Assembly (NCBI GenBank): GCA_031289625.1
Contig: JAITPB010000011.1
Coordinates: 1-27,301, forward strand
Direction of reading: 5' to 3'
Length of the DNA stretch: 27,301 nucleotides
Origin: Clostridiales bacterium
Lineage (GTDB): Bacteria > Bacillota > Clostridia > Lachnospirales > WQUN01
The first letter of the stretch is position 1. The number at the start of each line of letters is the position of its first letter. The notes under the pieces are model-generated. The model was not told the origin of the DNA. It saw only the letters and a program-made list of their open reading frames with translations, and did no database searches. The position numbers were made by a program, and so were the translations under genes. Below, piece by piece: positions 16,924 to 24,975 of the stretch.

Positions 16924-17459
16924 GCGCCGTCCGCCGATGTTCGCAAGACAAACACGCAGTCTGTTTCGTTGGTATGGATGCATTGCCCGCCCAAGAGTAC
17001 ACCATGCTCAGCTTTTGCATAATCAGACAAAACTTTTTCATATTGTGCGGCTGATGGCAACCTAATCAGTTCCATATGCGCGAAGCCGTGCCGTTCCAGG
17101 CGTTCAGAGCAATACGGGCAAACATGTACCGCGCCGCCCTCGACCAAGCGGAGACCTCGGAGCATTTGGAATAGGTACGGCAGTGAGAAGAGCTTCATAT
17201 CGTCCTCCGAAATGGTACGCTCGCTTGCGTAAGGATCGGCGATGGAAACGATACAGGGCAGTTTCCCGTTTATTTCCCTTGTGAGCACTTCAGTCCGCAG
17301 CGCCAGCTCCGCATGTAATTGCTGCGGTTCATTTCGCAGGCGTTTGAAAAAATTCAGCCCCTGTTCGTGGTGCGCCAAGTCGGAAAATGGCGCGAGCGCG
17401 TTCCACGCGAATTCAGCTTCCGTATGCGCTTCCGTCACGCAATATTTGGCTCTATTCAT
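16920..17459 (-). CDS. Half-length UroD-fold protein with retained zinc motif
   Basis: This 179-residue protein resembles only the C-terminal half of UroD-fold methyltransferases. SIADPYASERTIS and the helix after it correspond to SIADPTATGEIL in the full-length neighbour at 17501-18523. HVCPYC (His112, Cys114) corresponds to the zinc-binding HICG, and Cys160 in LLGGQC could be the third ligand. The barrel's N-terminal half is absent. I chose the ATG at 17459 because GGAG sits 6 bases upstream; the ATG at 17471 has no good site. It is translationally coupled to corrinoid protein 1, which argues for a functional gene over a decay product. A partner or corrinoid-handling role is inferred. Confidence 0.65.
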   Translation of the reverse strand: MNRAKYCVTEAHTEAEFAWNALAPFSDLAHHEQGLNFFKRLRNEPQQLHAELALRTEVLTREINGKLPCIVSIADPYASERTISEDDMKLFSLPYLFQMLRGLRLVEGGAVHVCPYCSERLERHGFAHMELIRLPSAAQYEKVLSDYAKAEHGVLLGGQCIHTNETDCVFVLRTSADGA

Positions 17460-17500
17460 ATCAAACTCCATTCTGCCGCCTGCGTTGGCGGCACAAACCG

Positions 17501-18523
17501 CTAACCCTCCTTTACGGCTGTGGTAAACGCCGCAATATTTTCAGACGGCGTTGATGTTGAAAGCCCGCAAGCAGGCGCCAACACGTCAATGCCTTTTGTT
17601 GTGAGATGCTTTGCCTGATTGAATATTTCATCCGCCTTGCCGAATTCCAACAGATAAGTGCTTAAATTGCCCATCGTGCGCATTTCGCCAAGCTCAGTCT
17701 TTAGCTGTTTTAGTTCCACGAACGCATCCACGCTTAAAACGTCGCCGTGCAGTTTTTGTAGTTGCGGTTTCACCATTCTGACATCGCCGCAGATATGTAT
17801 GATGACAGGGACACCGATTTCATGAATCGCGTCCGTGATTTTATTCAAATAACAAACGGCATACTCATCAAAAAATTTAGGACCGAGTATTTCGCCGGTA
17901 GCCGTTGGGTCGGCGATGGAAATGACCGCCGCGCCATTATCCGCCATAAGCTTTGCGTAGCTTATAAGCTGATTCACAACATAATCAATTACTTTATGCG
18001 ACGTTTCTTTCTCCCGCCGCAGTTGCTTCAAAAAGGTCATTGGATCAATCAAAGACGCGGCGGCGCTGATCGGGCCGGTTAGACTGCCGATTACGGGAAC
18101 GTCGAGATGTTTTGCCGACAGCATATGAATTGCCTGAATGACCGAACCCGCCCGCAAGGTTTTCTCTATCGCGCCAATCGGAAGATATACAGCATCGTGA
18201 ACGCTCGGAAATATCTCCTTCTGTATTTTCGGCTCGCATTCCAAAGAACCGAAGTCCACTGCGCTGCCTAACGCTTCGGCCTCCACAGTCATGCAAAAGG
18301 GGATACCGAAATTCTCAAATCCGGTGTTTTCGTAAACGTCGAACGCCAGATCGCTCATTTTATCCGCGTCATGGTGAGCTTCCGGCAAGGTGTGACCGGT
18401 TTTGTTCATCACATCCACAATGGCGGCGTTCATCATGCCGCCAGGGCATACCACAGGCGCGCGGTCGGTCGGTTTTCCCAAAAGCGCACGGTCTAATCGT
18501 TCTTTTGGAGAAATATCAGTCAT
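17501..18523 (-). CDS. UroD-fold zinc methyltransferase 1 (methylcobamide methyltransferase family)
   Basis: This 340-residue protein belongs to the uroporphyrinogen decarboxylase superfamily, in the MtaA/MtbA-like methyltransferase branch. Zinc ligands fit His243 and Cys245 (IIHICGD) and Cys319 (APACGLSTSTP). Other family marks are VIGSLTGPISAAASLIDP and SIADPTATGEILGPKFF. Such enzymes move a methyl group between a corrinoid protein and a thiol or other substrate; direction and substrate cannot be read here. It starts 5 bases after corrinoid protein 2 and stands 41 bases before the half-UroD gene. A real heme-pathway UroD is unlikely, given the zinc motif and the corrinoid neighbours. Confidence 0.88.
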   Translation of the reverse strand: MTDISPKERLDRALLGKPTDRAPVVCPGGMMNAAIVDVMNKTGHTLPEAHHDADKMSDLAFDVYENTGFENFGIPFCMTVEAEALGSAVDFGSLECEPKIQKEIFPSVHDAVYLPIGAIEKTLRAGSVIQAIHMLSAKHLDVPVIGSLTGPISAAASLIDPMTFLKQLRREKETSHKVIDYVVNQLISYAKLMADNGAAVISIADPTATGEILGPKFFDEYAVCYLNKITDAIHEIGVPVIIHICGDVRMVKPQLQKLHGDVLSVDAFVELKQLKTELGEMRTMGNLSTYLLEFGKADEIFNQAKHLTTKGIDVLAPACGLSTSTPSENIAAFTTAVKEG

Positions 18524-18528
18524 ACACG

Positions 18529-19179
18529 TTACCTCCCCACTAATTCGTTTGCCAGCTTTACAGCCTGATTCGCGTTGTATGAATACCCGTCCGCGCCGAT
18601 TTTATTTGCGAACCCTTGCGATACGGGTCCTCCGCCCACGGCGACTTTTATTTCGTCACGAACGCCTTTTTGCGTGAGCAGCCGCACGACCTCTGTCATG
18701 CCGTCCATTGTGGTGGTCATAAGAGAAGAAATCATAATGATTTTCGCGCCTTGGGCGATAGCCCGCTCCACAAAAACGTCAGGCGGAACGTCTCTGCCCA
18801 AATCAATCACGTCGAAGCCGGAGGATGAAAGCATAAGCTTTACCAGGTTCTTGCCGATGTCATGGGTATCGCCCTGAATCACGCCGATGACGATTTTATG
18901 TGCTTGCGCCCGTTCCTCTGTTTTAATGTGCGGCTCTAGTATATCAACCCCCGCGTTCAGAGCGTCGGCGCACATCAGAAGCTCCGGCACAAAATATTCA
19001 CCCTCGTCAAAAAGCTGTCCCGCCTGTTCCATGCCTTTAGCAAGACCCTGGTCGATGGTCTCAAAGGCGTCAAGGCCCGCCTCGACGGCCTCGGCCGATA
19101 GCGCGGCGGACAACTCCTCATCCATATCAATGACTGCCGCCGATAATTCGTCATACAATTCTTGTTTTGTTTTTGCCAT
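18529..19179 (-). CDS. Corrinoid (B12-binding) protein 2 of a methyltransferase system
   Basis: This 216-residue methyl-carrying corrinoid protein has the N-terminal cap GMEQAGQLFDEGEYFVPELL and the B12 domain motif GDTHDIGKNL, with His106 as the cobalt ligand. It also has IIMISSLMTTTMDGM and VAVGGGPVSQGFA near the C-terminus. The ATG at 19179 has GGAGG 8 bases upstream and lies 2 bases after the stop of methyltransferase 2, so the two are made together. An in-frame start 78 bases earlier would overlap that gene and add an arginine-rich stretch with no homology. Confidence 0.93.
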   Translation of the reverse strand: MAKTKQELYDELSAAVIDMDEELSAALSAEAVEAGLDAFETIDQGLAKGMEQAGQLFDEGEYFVPELLMCADALNAGVDILEPHIKTEERAQAHKIVIGVIQGDTHDIGKNLVKLMLSSSGFDVIDLGRDVPPDVFVERAIAQGAKIIMISSLMTTTMDGMTEVVRLLTQKGVRDEIKVAVGGGPVSQGFANKIGADGYSYNANQAVKLANELVGR

Positions 19180-19181
19180 AT

Positions 19182-20213
19182 TCAACACCTCCATTCGTGC
19201 GCCGCGCGAACGAATGCGCGGACATTTTCCTCCGAGGCTTTCGCGGACAGATCGCACCCCGGCAATAGCATGAACCCTCCGTTAAACGCGGCGGCGTCTA
19301 TGCATTTTCTTGCCTCTGCATATACCTCAGCGGCGGTCAATTCTTCTATGACAAAAACAGGATTTGCGTTCCCCGAAAGCCCGACTTTCCCGTTCAGTAT
19401 TCGTTTTGCCTCCGCCAAATTCACCTTGCTGTCTACCGAAACCATCTGAATGCCCGTCTGCTCCAGCAGGTGCAGTCTGTCGGTAATGTCGCCGCAAATG
19501 TGAAGCAACGATAATTTGCCATGCGGTGCAAGGCGGCGCAGTACCTCGGTAATGTGCGGAATCACCGCCGCTTCGAAGTGTCTGCTTGATACCACATCAC
19601 CGGAAGCGCTTGGGTCAGCGATAAAGATGCCGTCAATGCCATCGACCTCGAGCATGAATTCATAGTACGCAACGGATAAATCGGTTGTAAAGGCAAGCAG
19701 CTTCTCCACCAAGGCTTTGTTCTTGTAGAGAGATTTTGACAGTGTTTCCAATCCCAAAAGCTGCCCTGCCAACGTAAACGGCGCCCGTCCACTCACGAAG
19801 ATGCTCCGTCGTCCTTGATTCAGCCGTACCGTCTCGCGGGCGACCTCACGCAGCCATGCCATCCGTTCAGACTTTAACGCCTTACTAATGTTAAGCGCGT
19901 CAATATCTGTTTCGGAAGCGATAAGAAGCGAGGAAATTTCCGGCGCACCGTTGCTTATGAATTTGATTTCGCCGCCTAAAGCCTCGATTAACAGCGCCGT
20001 TGCGCCGGCACCGACCGTAACAAAGTCTGCGTCAACCCGCTCCATGACGCGATAAAATGCCGCCGCCACAGTTGGCGGCTGTTCTAACAGTTCCTCCAGC
20101 GTAACGCCTTCGATAAAAAACGGCCAGCTTCCGCCAAGACAAACGCCCGCCGGGATACGCTCTGATTTTTTGTGGGCAAACGCGTCAGCTACAATTTCTC
20201 TGGATGTCGCCAT
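19182..20213 (-). CDS. UroD-fold zinc methyltransferase 2 (methylcobamide methyltransferase family)
   Basis: This 343-residue UroD-superfamily protein has zinc ligands His238 and Cys240 (LLHICGD) and Cys320 (LLPGCDLSAKAS), the layout known from methylcobamide methyltransferases. IADPSASGDVVSSRHF and FVSGRAPFTLAGQLLG are further family marks. It is only distantly similar to methyltransferase 1, so the two probably have different roles, for example one demethylating the substrate and one passing the methyl group on. It forms a tight pair with corrinoid protein 2 downstream and starts 12 bases after the GS-like ligase. Confidence 0.88.
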   Translation of the reverse strand: MATSREIVADAFAHKKSERIPAGVCLGGSWPFFIEGVTLEELLEQPPTVAAAFYRVMERVDADFVTVGAGATALLIEALGGEIKFISNGAPEISSLLIASETDIDALNISKALKSERMAWLREVARETVRLNQGRRSIFVSGRAPFTLAGQLLGLETLSKSLYKNKALVEKLLAFTTDLSVAYYEFMLEVDGIDGIFIADPSASGDVVSSRHFEAAVIPHITEVLRRLAPHGKLSLLHICGDITDRLHLLEQTGIQMVSVDSKVNLAEAKRILNGKVGLSGNANPVFVIEELTAAEVYAEARKCIDAAAFNGGFMLLPGCDLSAKASEENVRAFVRAAHEWRC

Positions 20214-20225
20214 AATAACCTCCTA

Positions 20226-21539
20226 TTACGAGTTTTCCAAATAACGATCCCGTTCCCACTCGCTCACCGTGGTATTGTGTACACCGATGTCAAAGTGAAT
20301 CAACTCGCTGAATATCTCGACGAATTCCTTGCCGAAATACTCAACCGCTTTTTCGCTTTTGTCGAACAGCTCCGCAGCGGCGGCAAGTGTGCGGGGCATA
20401 TCGGGAAGCGACGCGTTGTGATAACCGTTTCCCTCAATGAGCGTGGGGGCGGGCAGTTGGTTCTCCAATCCATACAGGCCCGCCGCGATATTCGCCGCAA
20501 TCAGGAAGTACGCATTTGCGTCCGCCGCGCCTGTACGCTGCTCGACGCGGGTAGAATTTCCTCTGCCTACGAGCCGGGTTGAGACTGTTCTGTTGTCAAA
20601 ACCGACGCCGACCTTGGTGGGGGCGAAGGACATATCCGTCAGCCGCTTATAGGAATTTACAGTAGGACAGACCAGCGCCATAAATTCATTCGTTCCCGCG
20701 AGAAGCCCCGCCATATATTTGTCTAAAACGGTTTTATCCTCCGCAAAGGCATTTTTGCCGTCCCCAGTCCACAAACTCTGGTGCAGATGATACCCGCTGC
20801 CCGATTCCGTATCCCAAAGCCGTGCCATAAACGAGGCGTACAAGCCGTTTTTTCGCGCAATCTCTTTGATGGCGTTTCGTGCAATCACAGTATTATCGGC
20901 GCTGGCCAGCGCGTCGGAATACTCTAAAATCAGCTCCATTTGGCCGGGGCCATATTCCGTATGGATTGCTTCCAGGGGAATGCCAAAGGCTTCTAAATTT
21001 CGTTGCAACTGATCCACTATGTTGCTGAACTGTCCGGCTTTTCCAATGGAATAAGTCTCCTTGCCGCCAAAGAGGGGGGTTTTATCGCCATCCAAAAGAT
21101 AGAACTCAATCTCGGAGCCAACCTTCGCGGTATAACCCATTTTCCCCAGTCTTTCGAGTACGTTTTTCAGTACCTGCCGGGGCGCGACTTGGATACGCTC
21201 GCCTGTGTCAATCTCCAAATCAGCCAAGACAAATGCTGTGCCTTTCCGCCACGGAATTTCTCGTAGGGTAGAATAATCCGGTTTCAAAATCATGTCCGAA
21301 GCGCCGTATTCAAATCCCGCAAACTTTGATGTAGAAAAATATTCCGATTGAATATCCCAAGTCAGCGGTGCGCGGCAAACGCCGGTACCCGCCGTTAAAC
21401 ACTTTATCAAAAAGCGAGCGGGCAGACGCTTTCCGATGATTGCGCCGTTAATATCGGCAAATCCGATTTCCACGGAATCAATTTCGTGTTCCTTTATATA
21501 TTCCTTCACTTGCTCTAAATCCTTGGCGCAGTTGCTCAT
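20226..21539 (-). CDS. Glutamine-synthetase-like ligase (GlnA-type III; substrate uncertain)
   Basis: This 437-residue protein has the glutamine synthetase beta-grasp domain (DINGAIIGKRLPARF) and catalytic domain: metal ligands in KVGSEIEFYLLDGD, EYGPGQMELI with further Glu residues, GSGYHLHQSLW, the ATP/glutamate loop near STRVEQRTGAADANAYF, and GLENQLP. The RVEQRTGAADANAY form resembles gamma-glutamyl-polyamine or gamma-glutamylmethylamide synthetases more than ammonia-assimilating GS (usually RxPxxxxxxxR with PDPSANPY). Together with corrinoid methyltransferases, ligation of glutamate to an amine is a reasonable guess. The ATG at 21539 has GAGGG 5 bases upstream; an in-frame GTG at 21551 is less likely. 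Confidence 0.8.
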   Translation of the reverse strand: MSNCAKDLEQVKEYIKEHEIDSVEIGFADINGAIIGKRLPARFLIKCLTAGTGVCRAPLTWDIQSEYFSTSKFAGFEYGASDMILKPDYSTLREIPWRKGTAFVLADLEIDTGERIQVAPRQVLKNVLERLGKMGYTAKVGSEIEFYLLDGDKTPLFGGKETYSIGKAGQFSNIVDQLQRNLEAFGIPLEAIHTEYGPGQMELILEYSDALASADNTVIARNAIKEIARKNGLYASFMARLWDTESGSGYHLHQSLWTGDGKNAFAEDKTVLDKYMAGLLAGTNEFMALVCPTVNSYKRLTDMSFAPTKVGVGFDNRTVSTRLVGRGNSTRVEQRTGAADANAYFLIAANIAAGLYGLENQLPAPTLIEGNGYHNASLPDMPRTLAAAAELFDKSEKAVEYFGKEFVEIFSELIHFDIGVHNTTVSEWERDRYLENS

Positions 21540-21563
21540 AGTATCCCTCACTTTTTATATGGA

Positions 21564-21745
21564 TTATTTCAACAGACCACGCTTCTCCGCGTTCTCGACC
21601 ATCGCCAGCGCGATACGATCCTTTACGCTGTCTGCCGGGTTAAAATACTCCAGTTTCGCCACGAGCCACGACTTTGTACCGTACAGTTTGCCAAATTTGA
21701 CCAACTCTAACAGCGTATACCGCGCCCATTTCGCTCGTCCTCCAG
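21564..21745 (-). pseudogene. cysK: Remnant of a cysteine synthase gene
   Basis: The minus strand encodes TLLELVKFGKLYG, then LVAKLEYFNPADSVKDRI and AMVENAEKRGLLK before a stop. This is the N-terminal part of cysteine synthase (PLP-dependent, O-acetylserine sulfhydrylase). The Lys of SVKDR is the PLP lysine. Everything beyond residue about 65 of the enzyme is missing: the SGNTG loop and the rest of the barrel are gone, and the next gene follows at once. The N-terminal IGNTP stretch is also damaged. It lies between metQ and the GS-like gene and explains their unusually wide gap of 214 bases. A functional small protein is unlikely. Confidence 0.8.
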
Positions 21746-21753
21746 TCTTTCTT

Positions 21754-22587
21754 TTACCACGCCGGGAGAAGAATCTCTCTGCCGGCATAAGACTCCTTCA
21801 ACGCCTGCTTCACGGCATCCGTCTTATATGCCTGTTCTAAAATCTTCGCCTTTTCAGAACCGATATTCTCCTCGCGGACGGCGATAATGTCTGCCGCCTG
21901 GAATTCTTCGCGCTCCTGCGCCAGTACATCCGTGTTGAAATCCAAGTTTATTTCAGCGGCAACGGTTGCGTAAAGGAAACCCGCGTCCGCCTCTTCCAAT
22001 GTCCTCGCCAGCATCGTATAGTCAACCTCGATAAATTTGAAATTTTTTGGATTTTCTATAATGCTGTTTTGAGTTACATCAATAGGATCAACGCCATCCT
22101 TCAGCGTTATCAGCCCGGCGTCAGCCAAAATGATAAACGCGCGGAAGTTATTGCCCGCGTCGTTCGGAACGACAATTTTCGCTCCCTCCGGCAGTTCGTC
22201 AAGGCTGTCGTATTTGGTTGAGAACAATCCGGCACGGTCGGTGAAAACCTTGAACGCGGCGGCCAAATGCGCCTTATGCGTCTCGTTGAATTCGTTCATA
22301 TAGGGAGTATGCTGGTGGTAGTTGGCAAAATACTCGCCGCTTTCGACCGCTTCGTTGATTTGCGTGTTGTCAGCAAGGAAAGCATATTCCAGCGTGTAGC
22401 CGAGTTTTTCCACCTCTTGCGCCAGTATCTTGGTTGTGTCCTCATACGCTTTCAGGTTGCAAGACGCAAACTTGATTACTTTGTCGTCTGCGCCGTCTGC
22501 TTTCTTTCCACAAGCGGAAAGCGCCATAAGAGTGAGCGCAAGGGTCAGAGCGATTGCCAAAATCTTAAAAATGCTGTGCTTTTTCAT
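21754..22587 (-). CDS. metQ: MetQ/NlpA-family substrate-binding lipoprotein of an ABC importer
   Basis: This is a cell-surface lipoprotein that binds the imported compound. The signal peptide (residues 1-25) ends in the lipobox LSAC, with Cys26 as the lipid-bearing residue. NlpA-family marks include EYFANYHQHTPYMNEFN, KIVVPNDAGNNFRAF and ENPKNFKFIEVDY. At 277 residues it has the normal length. The ligand is not certain: family members bind L- or D-methionine and related compounds. GGAGG lies upstream of the ATG at 22587, 27 bases after metI. It is the third gene of the transporter set metN-metI-metQ. Confidence 0.88.
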   Translation of the reverse strand: MKKHSIFKILAIALTLALTLMALSACGKKADGADDKVIKFASCNLKAYEDTTKILAQEVEKLGYTLEYAFLADNTQINEAVESGEYFANYHQHTPYMNEFNETHKAHLAAAFKVFTDRAGLFSTKYDSLDELPEGAKIVVPNDAGNNFRAFIILADAGLITLKDGVDPIDVTQNSIIENPKNFKFIEVDYTMLARTLEEADAGFLYATVAAEINLDFNTDVLAQEREEFQAADIIAVREENIGSEKAKILEQAYKTDAVKQALKESYAGREILLPAW

Positions 22588-22614
22588 GATAAAACCTCCA
22601 AAATAATTTTATTG

Positions 22615-23277
22615 TTAAATACGTTTGTCGAGCCTGTGAGAGACGCTTCTCCCGATTGTCTGAATCACCTGTACCAGCGCAATGATGAGTACGACCGTGA
22701 ATATCATAACTTTCGGCTGGTATCTGTAGTAACCGTAACGTATGGCAAAATCACCGATTCCACCTCCTCCCACGAGGCCGGCGACTGTTGAATAGGAGAT
22801 AAAGCTTACGCAAAGCATCGTCGCCGAGCTTACCATACCGCTTCGAGCTTCCCGATACAGCACCTTCCATATAATTTGAAACACGTTCGCGCCGGACGCC
22901 TCCGCCATCTCAATTACTCCGCGGTTCACATCCAGCAAAACCTGTTCGATCAGCCGGGCAAAATCAGGGGTAGCGCTGATGCTAAGCGGAACGATAACGG
23001 CCGTAGTTCCCAGCGACGTTCCTACGACGAAGCGGGTGAAAGGAATAACCGCCACCAAAAGCACTAAAAAAGGAAAAGAACGTACAATATTTACAAGCAT
23101 GTCTAAAACGAGATATATTTTTGGTTTTTGCAGCATGGAACCGGGCCTGATGAGATAGAGGTAGGTTCCAAGCGGAATTCCCAACAGCGCCGCGATGCTA
23201 AGCGTAACGATCAGCATATAAAATGTCTCGCCGAACGCTTTTACAATTTGAGGCATAAGCTCCAAGATGATTCCCAT
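22615..23277 (-). CDS. metI: MetI-family ABC transporter permease
   Basis: This 220-residue permease has about five membrane helices. The cytoplasmic EAA loop that contacts the ATPase is EMAEASGANVFQIIWKVLYREA (around residues 142-163). The segment VAGLVGGGGIGDFAIRYGYYRY is typical of MetI. The start overlaps the metN stop by one base (TGATG, 23275-23279). It works with MetN and MetQ in the cytoplasmic membrane. Confidence 0.93.
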   Translation of the reverse strand: MGIILELMPQIVKAFGETFYMLIVTLSIAALLGIPLGTYLYLIRPGSMLQKPKIYLVLDMLVNIVRSFPFLVLLVAVIPFTRFVVGTSLGTTAVIVPLSISATPDFARLIEQVLLDVNRGVIEMAEASGANVFQIIWKVLYREARSGMVSSATMLCVSFISYSTVAGLVGGGGIGDFAIRYGYYRYQPKVMIFTVVLIIALVQVIQTIGRSVSHRLDKRI

Positions 23278-24020
23278 CAGATTCCGCCTCCGTTGACAAA
23301 CAGAAATTTCGCCAATTCGGACTGCGGTTCCGGAATAGACTCTGACATATTCAGCGTTTCAACTACTTTCCCTCCATCCATAACGGAAACCCGATTACAT
23401 ATTTTCCGCGCCGCTTCCATCTCGTGCGTTACCAGCACGATCGTAATGCCAAATTCTTGGTTGATCCGCTTTAAATAATGCAAAATACTCTGCGTCGTTT
23501 GTGGATCAAGGGCTGACGTCGGCTCATCACACAGCAAAATCTTTGGATTCGTGACGATCGCCCGCGCAATCGCCACCCGCTGTTTCTGACCGCCTGACAG
23601 CTTGACGGGATAGGCTGTTTCTTTTTCAAGGAGATCGACGGTCTCCAGACTATGTAAAATCCGCTCTCTGCGTAATTTCTTGTCAAGCCCGGCGATTTCG
23701 AGCGGAAAGGCGACGTTTTGGTATACGGTCGCGTTTTGTATCAGGTTGAAATGCTGAAAAATCATCCCAATCTTTTGTCTGCGCTTCAGGAGTTCCTTCT
23801 TTTGCAGCCTTGTAAAATCCTCGCCGTCTACGAAAACCTGCCCGCTGTCTGGTTTTTCCAGCAAGTTTATGCAGCGGAGCAGGGTTGATTTCCCGGCTCC
23901 CGAAAAGCCGATAAAACCGAAAATCTCACCGGCGCTAATATTCACAGTGACGGAATTCACCGCGCGGAGCGGACCGTTTGCCGTTTCATATGTTTTATTA
24001 ATATCGTTCAGCCGAATCAT
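23277..24020 (-). CDS. metN: MetN-like ABC transporter ATPase, short form without the C-terminal regulatory domain
   Basis: This is the ATP-hydrolysing subunit of the importer. The Walker A motif is GFSGAGKS, the signature LSGGQKQRVAIARAI, Walker B LLCDEPTSALD and the switch His is in LVTHEM. MetN usually has about 340 residues, with a C-terminal NIL/ACT-like domain that senses methionine. This one ends at 247 residues, right after the ATPase domain, so that feedback domain is missing. The short form may point to a substrate other than methionine. It starts 32 bases after the amidotransferase gene. Confidence 0.9.
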   Translation of the reverse strand: MIRLNDINKTYETANGPLRAVNSVTVNISAGEIFGFIGFSGAGKSTLLRCINLLEKPDSGQVFVDGEDFTRLQKKELLKRRQKIGMIFQHFNLIQNATVYQNVAFPLEIAGLDKKLRRERILHSLETVDLLEKETAYPVKLSGGQKQRVAIARAIVTNPKILLCDEPTSALDPQTTQSILHYLKRINQEFGITIVLVTHEMEAARKICNRVSVMDGGKVVETLNMSESIPEPQSELAKFLFVNGGGI

Positions 24021-24052
24021 TCACACACCCCCTCAAACAGCCGGAAAATCAG

Positions 24053-24901
24053 CTATTCATTGTTCAGATTTTCTAATTGAGCCTTCAGCGCCTCGGTTTC
24101 GGTGATTTCATGCATATACCAATTGTGGTGTATAGCAGAAGCTTCGTGGAACGAGAAGCTTGCCCATGCCGTTTCGCCTTTCGGCGATAACCTCAAAATA
24201 TCTCCCTTGCAAAGCGGCACGATGTTCACCGTTGACGCGGCCACCTCCAAATTTGACGACTTATACTCGTACCATAAGTCTGTCTCCGCAGCCGCGCTCT
24301 CAAATATGTCCCGCGTTGACGCGTAAAGATACAGACGCCGCCGCTTAAAATGCACCAAATAAATCGGAACGTCGCCGCGGCATATGTAGAGGTCGTTTTT
24401 TTCGTCCAAGATTACAAAGGAAAAACTTCCTCGCAGCGCTTCGCAAACCTCTTTCAGCGTTTCCGTCGTCAGCGTCGGTTTTGTGTCAAGCAGTTGAGCG
24501 ATAAAATAACTGTCGGTGCCTATGTCCGGTTTTTCAATGCCGTGCAACTTTCGCAACTCACGCAATCCGGCAAGTATGCCGTTGTGTTCAATTGCGTATT
24601 TAGCGCCGTCTAACGTGCGTCCCTCAAAAGGATGGTTATTTTTGTTATTTATATAATCCTTTTTGAGGGACAATCTACAGTGCGCCGCCAGCGTCATCGT
24701 ATTATGCGGAAAATCAAAATCGGCGCTCAGCAAATCCGACGCCTCTTTTTGCATATGCAATGTTCCACTGCGCACATACGCGATTCCCGCCGCATGTGCG
24801 CCCCTGACGATGCAAGATTTTGCAAGAGTTGTATAGAGCGCTTTTGTTTGTACACCGGACAGAGAATCACCGTAGTTTACAAATCCAAAAATCCCACACA
24901 T
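24053..24901 (-). CDS. Stand-alone class II glutamine amidotransferase
   Basis: This 282-residue protein has an N-terminal nucleophile glutaminase domain. After loss of Met1, Cys2 in MCGIFGFVNYG becomes the catalytic residue. Family marks are RGAHAAGIAYV, NNHPFEG, AIEHNGIL and GTDSYFIAQLL, then the substrate-binding RGSFSFVI and YASTRDIF. The ATG at 24901 is clear because GGAG is 7 bases upstream and Cys must directly follow Met; an ATG 24 bases earlier would bury the Cys. No synthase domain is attached, so it needs a partner or acts as a gamma-glutamyl amide hydrolase. First gene of the large minus-strand operon. Confidence 0.85.
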   Translation of the reverse strand: MCGIFGFVNYGDSLSGVQTKALYTTLAKSCIVRGAHAAGIAYVRSGTLHMQKEASDLLSADFDFPHNTMTLAAHCRLSLKKDYINNKNNHPFEGRTLDGAKYAIEHNGILAGLRELRKLHGIEKPDIGTDSYFIAQLLDTKPTLTTETLKEVCEALRGSFSFVILDEKNDLYICRGDVPIYLVHFKRRRLYLYASTRDIFESAAAETDLWYEYKSSNLEVAASTVNIVPLCKGDILRLSPKGETAWASFSFHEASAIHHNWYMHEITETEALKAQLENLNNE

Positions 24902-24975
24902 ACAAATTCTCCATTCGATAATCATTGCAACAATAACAGAATATCATATAATACATACTAAAATACTATGAATTC

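Noticed and set aside
17501..20213. Heme-pathway uroporphyrinogen decarboxylases
   Set aside because: Both proteins have the H-x-C...C zinc ligands and corrinoid protein neighbours; no other heme biosynthesis gene is nearby.
16288..21539. Pyrrolysine-type (MtmB, MtbB, MttB) amine methyltransferases
   Set aside because: The methyltransferases here are UroD-fold with uninterrupted frames. No large MttB-like gene with an in-frame amber codon is present.
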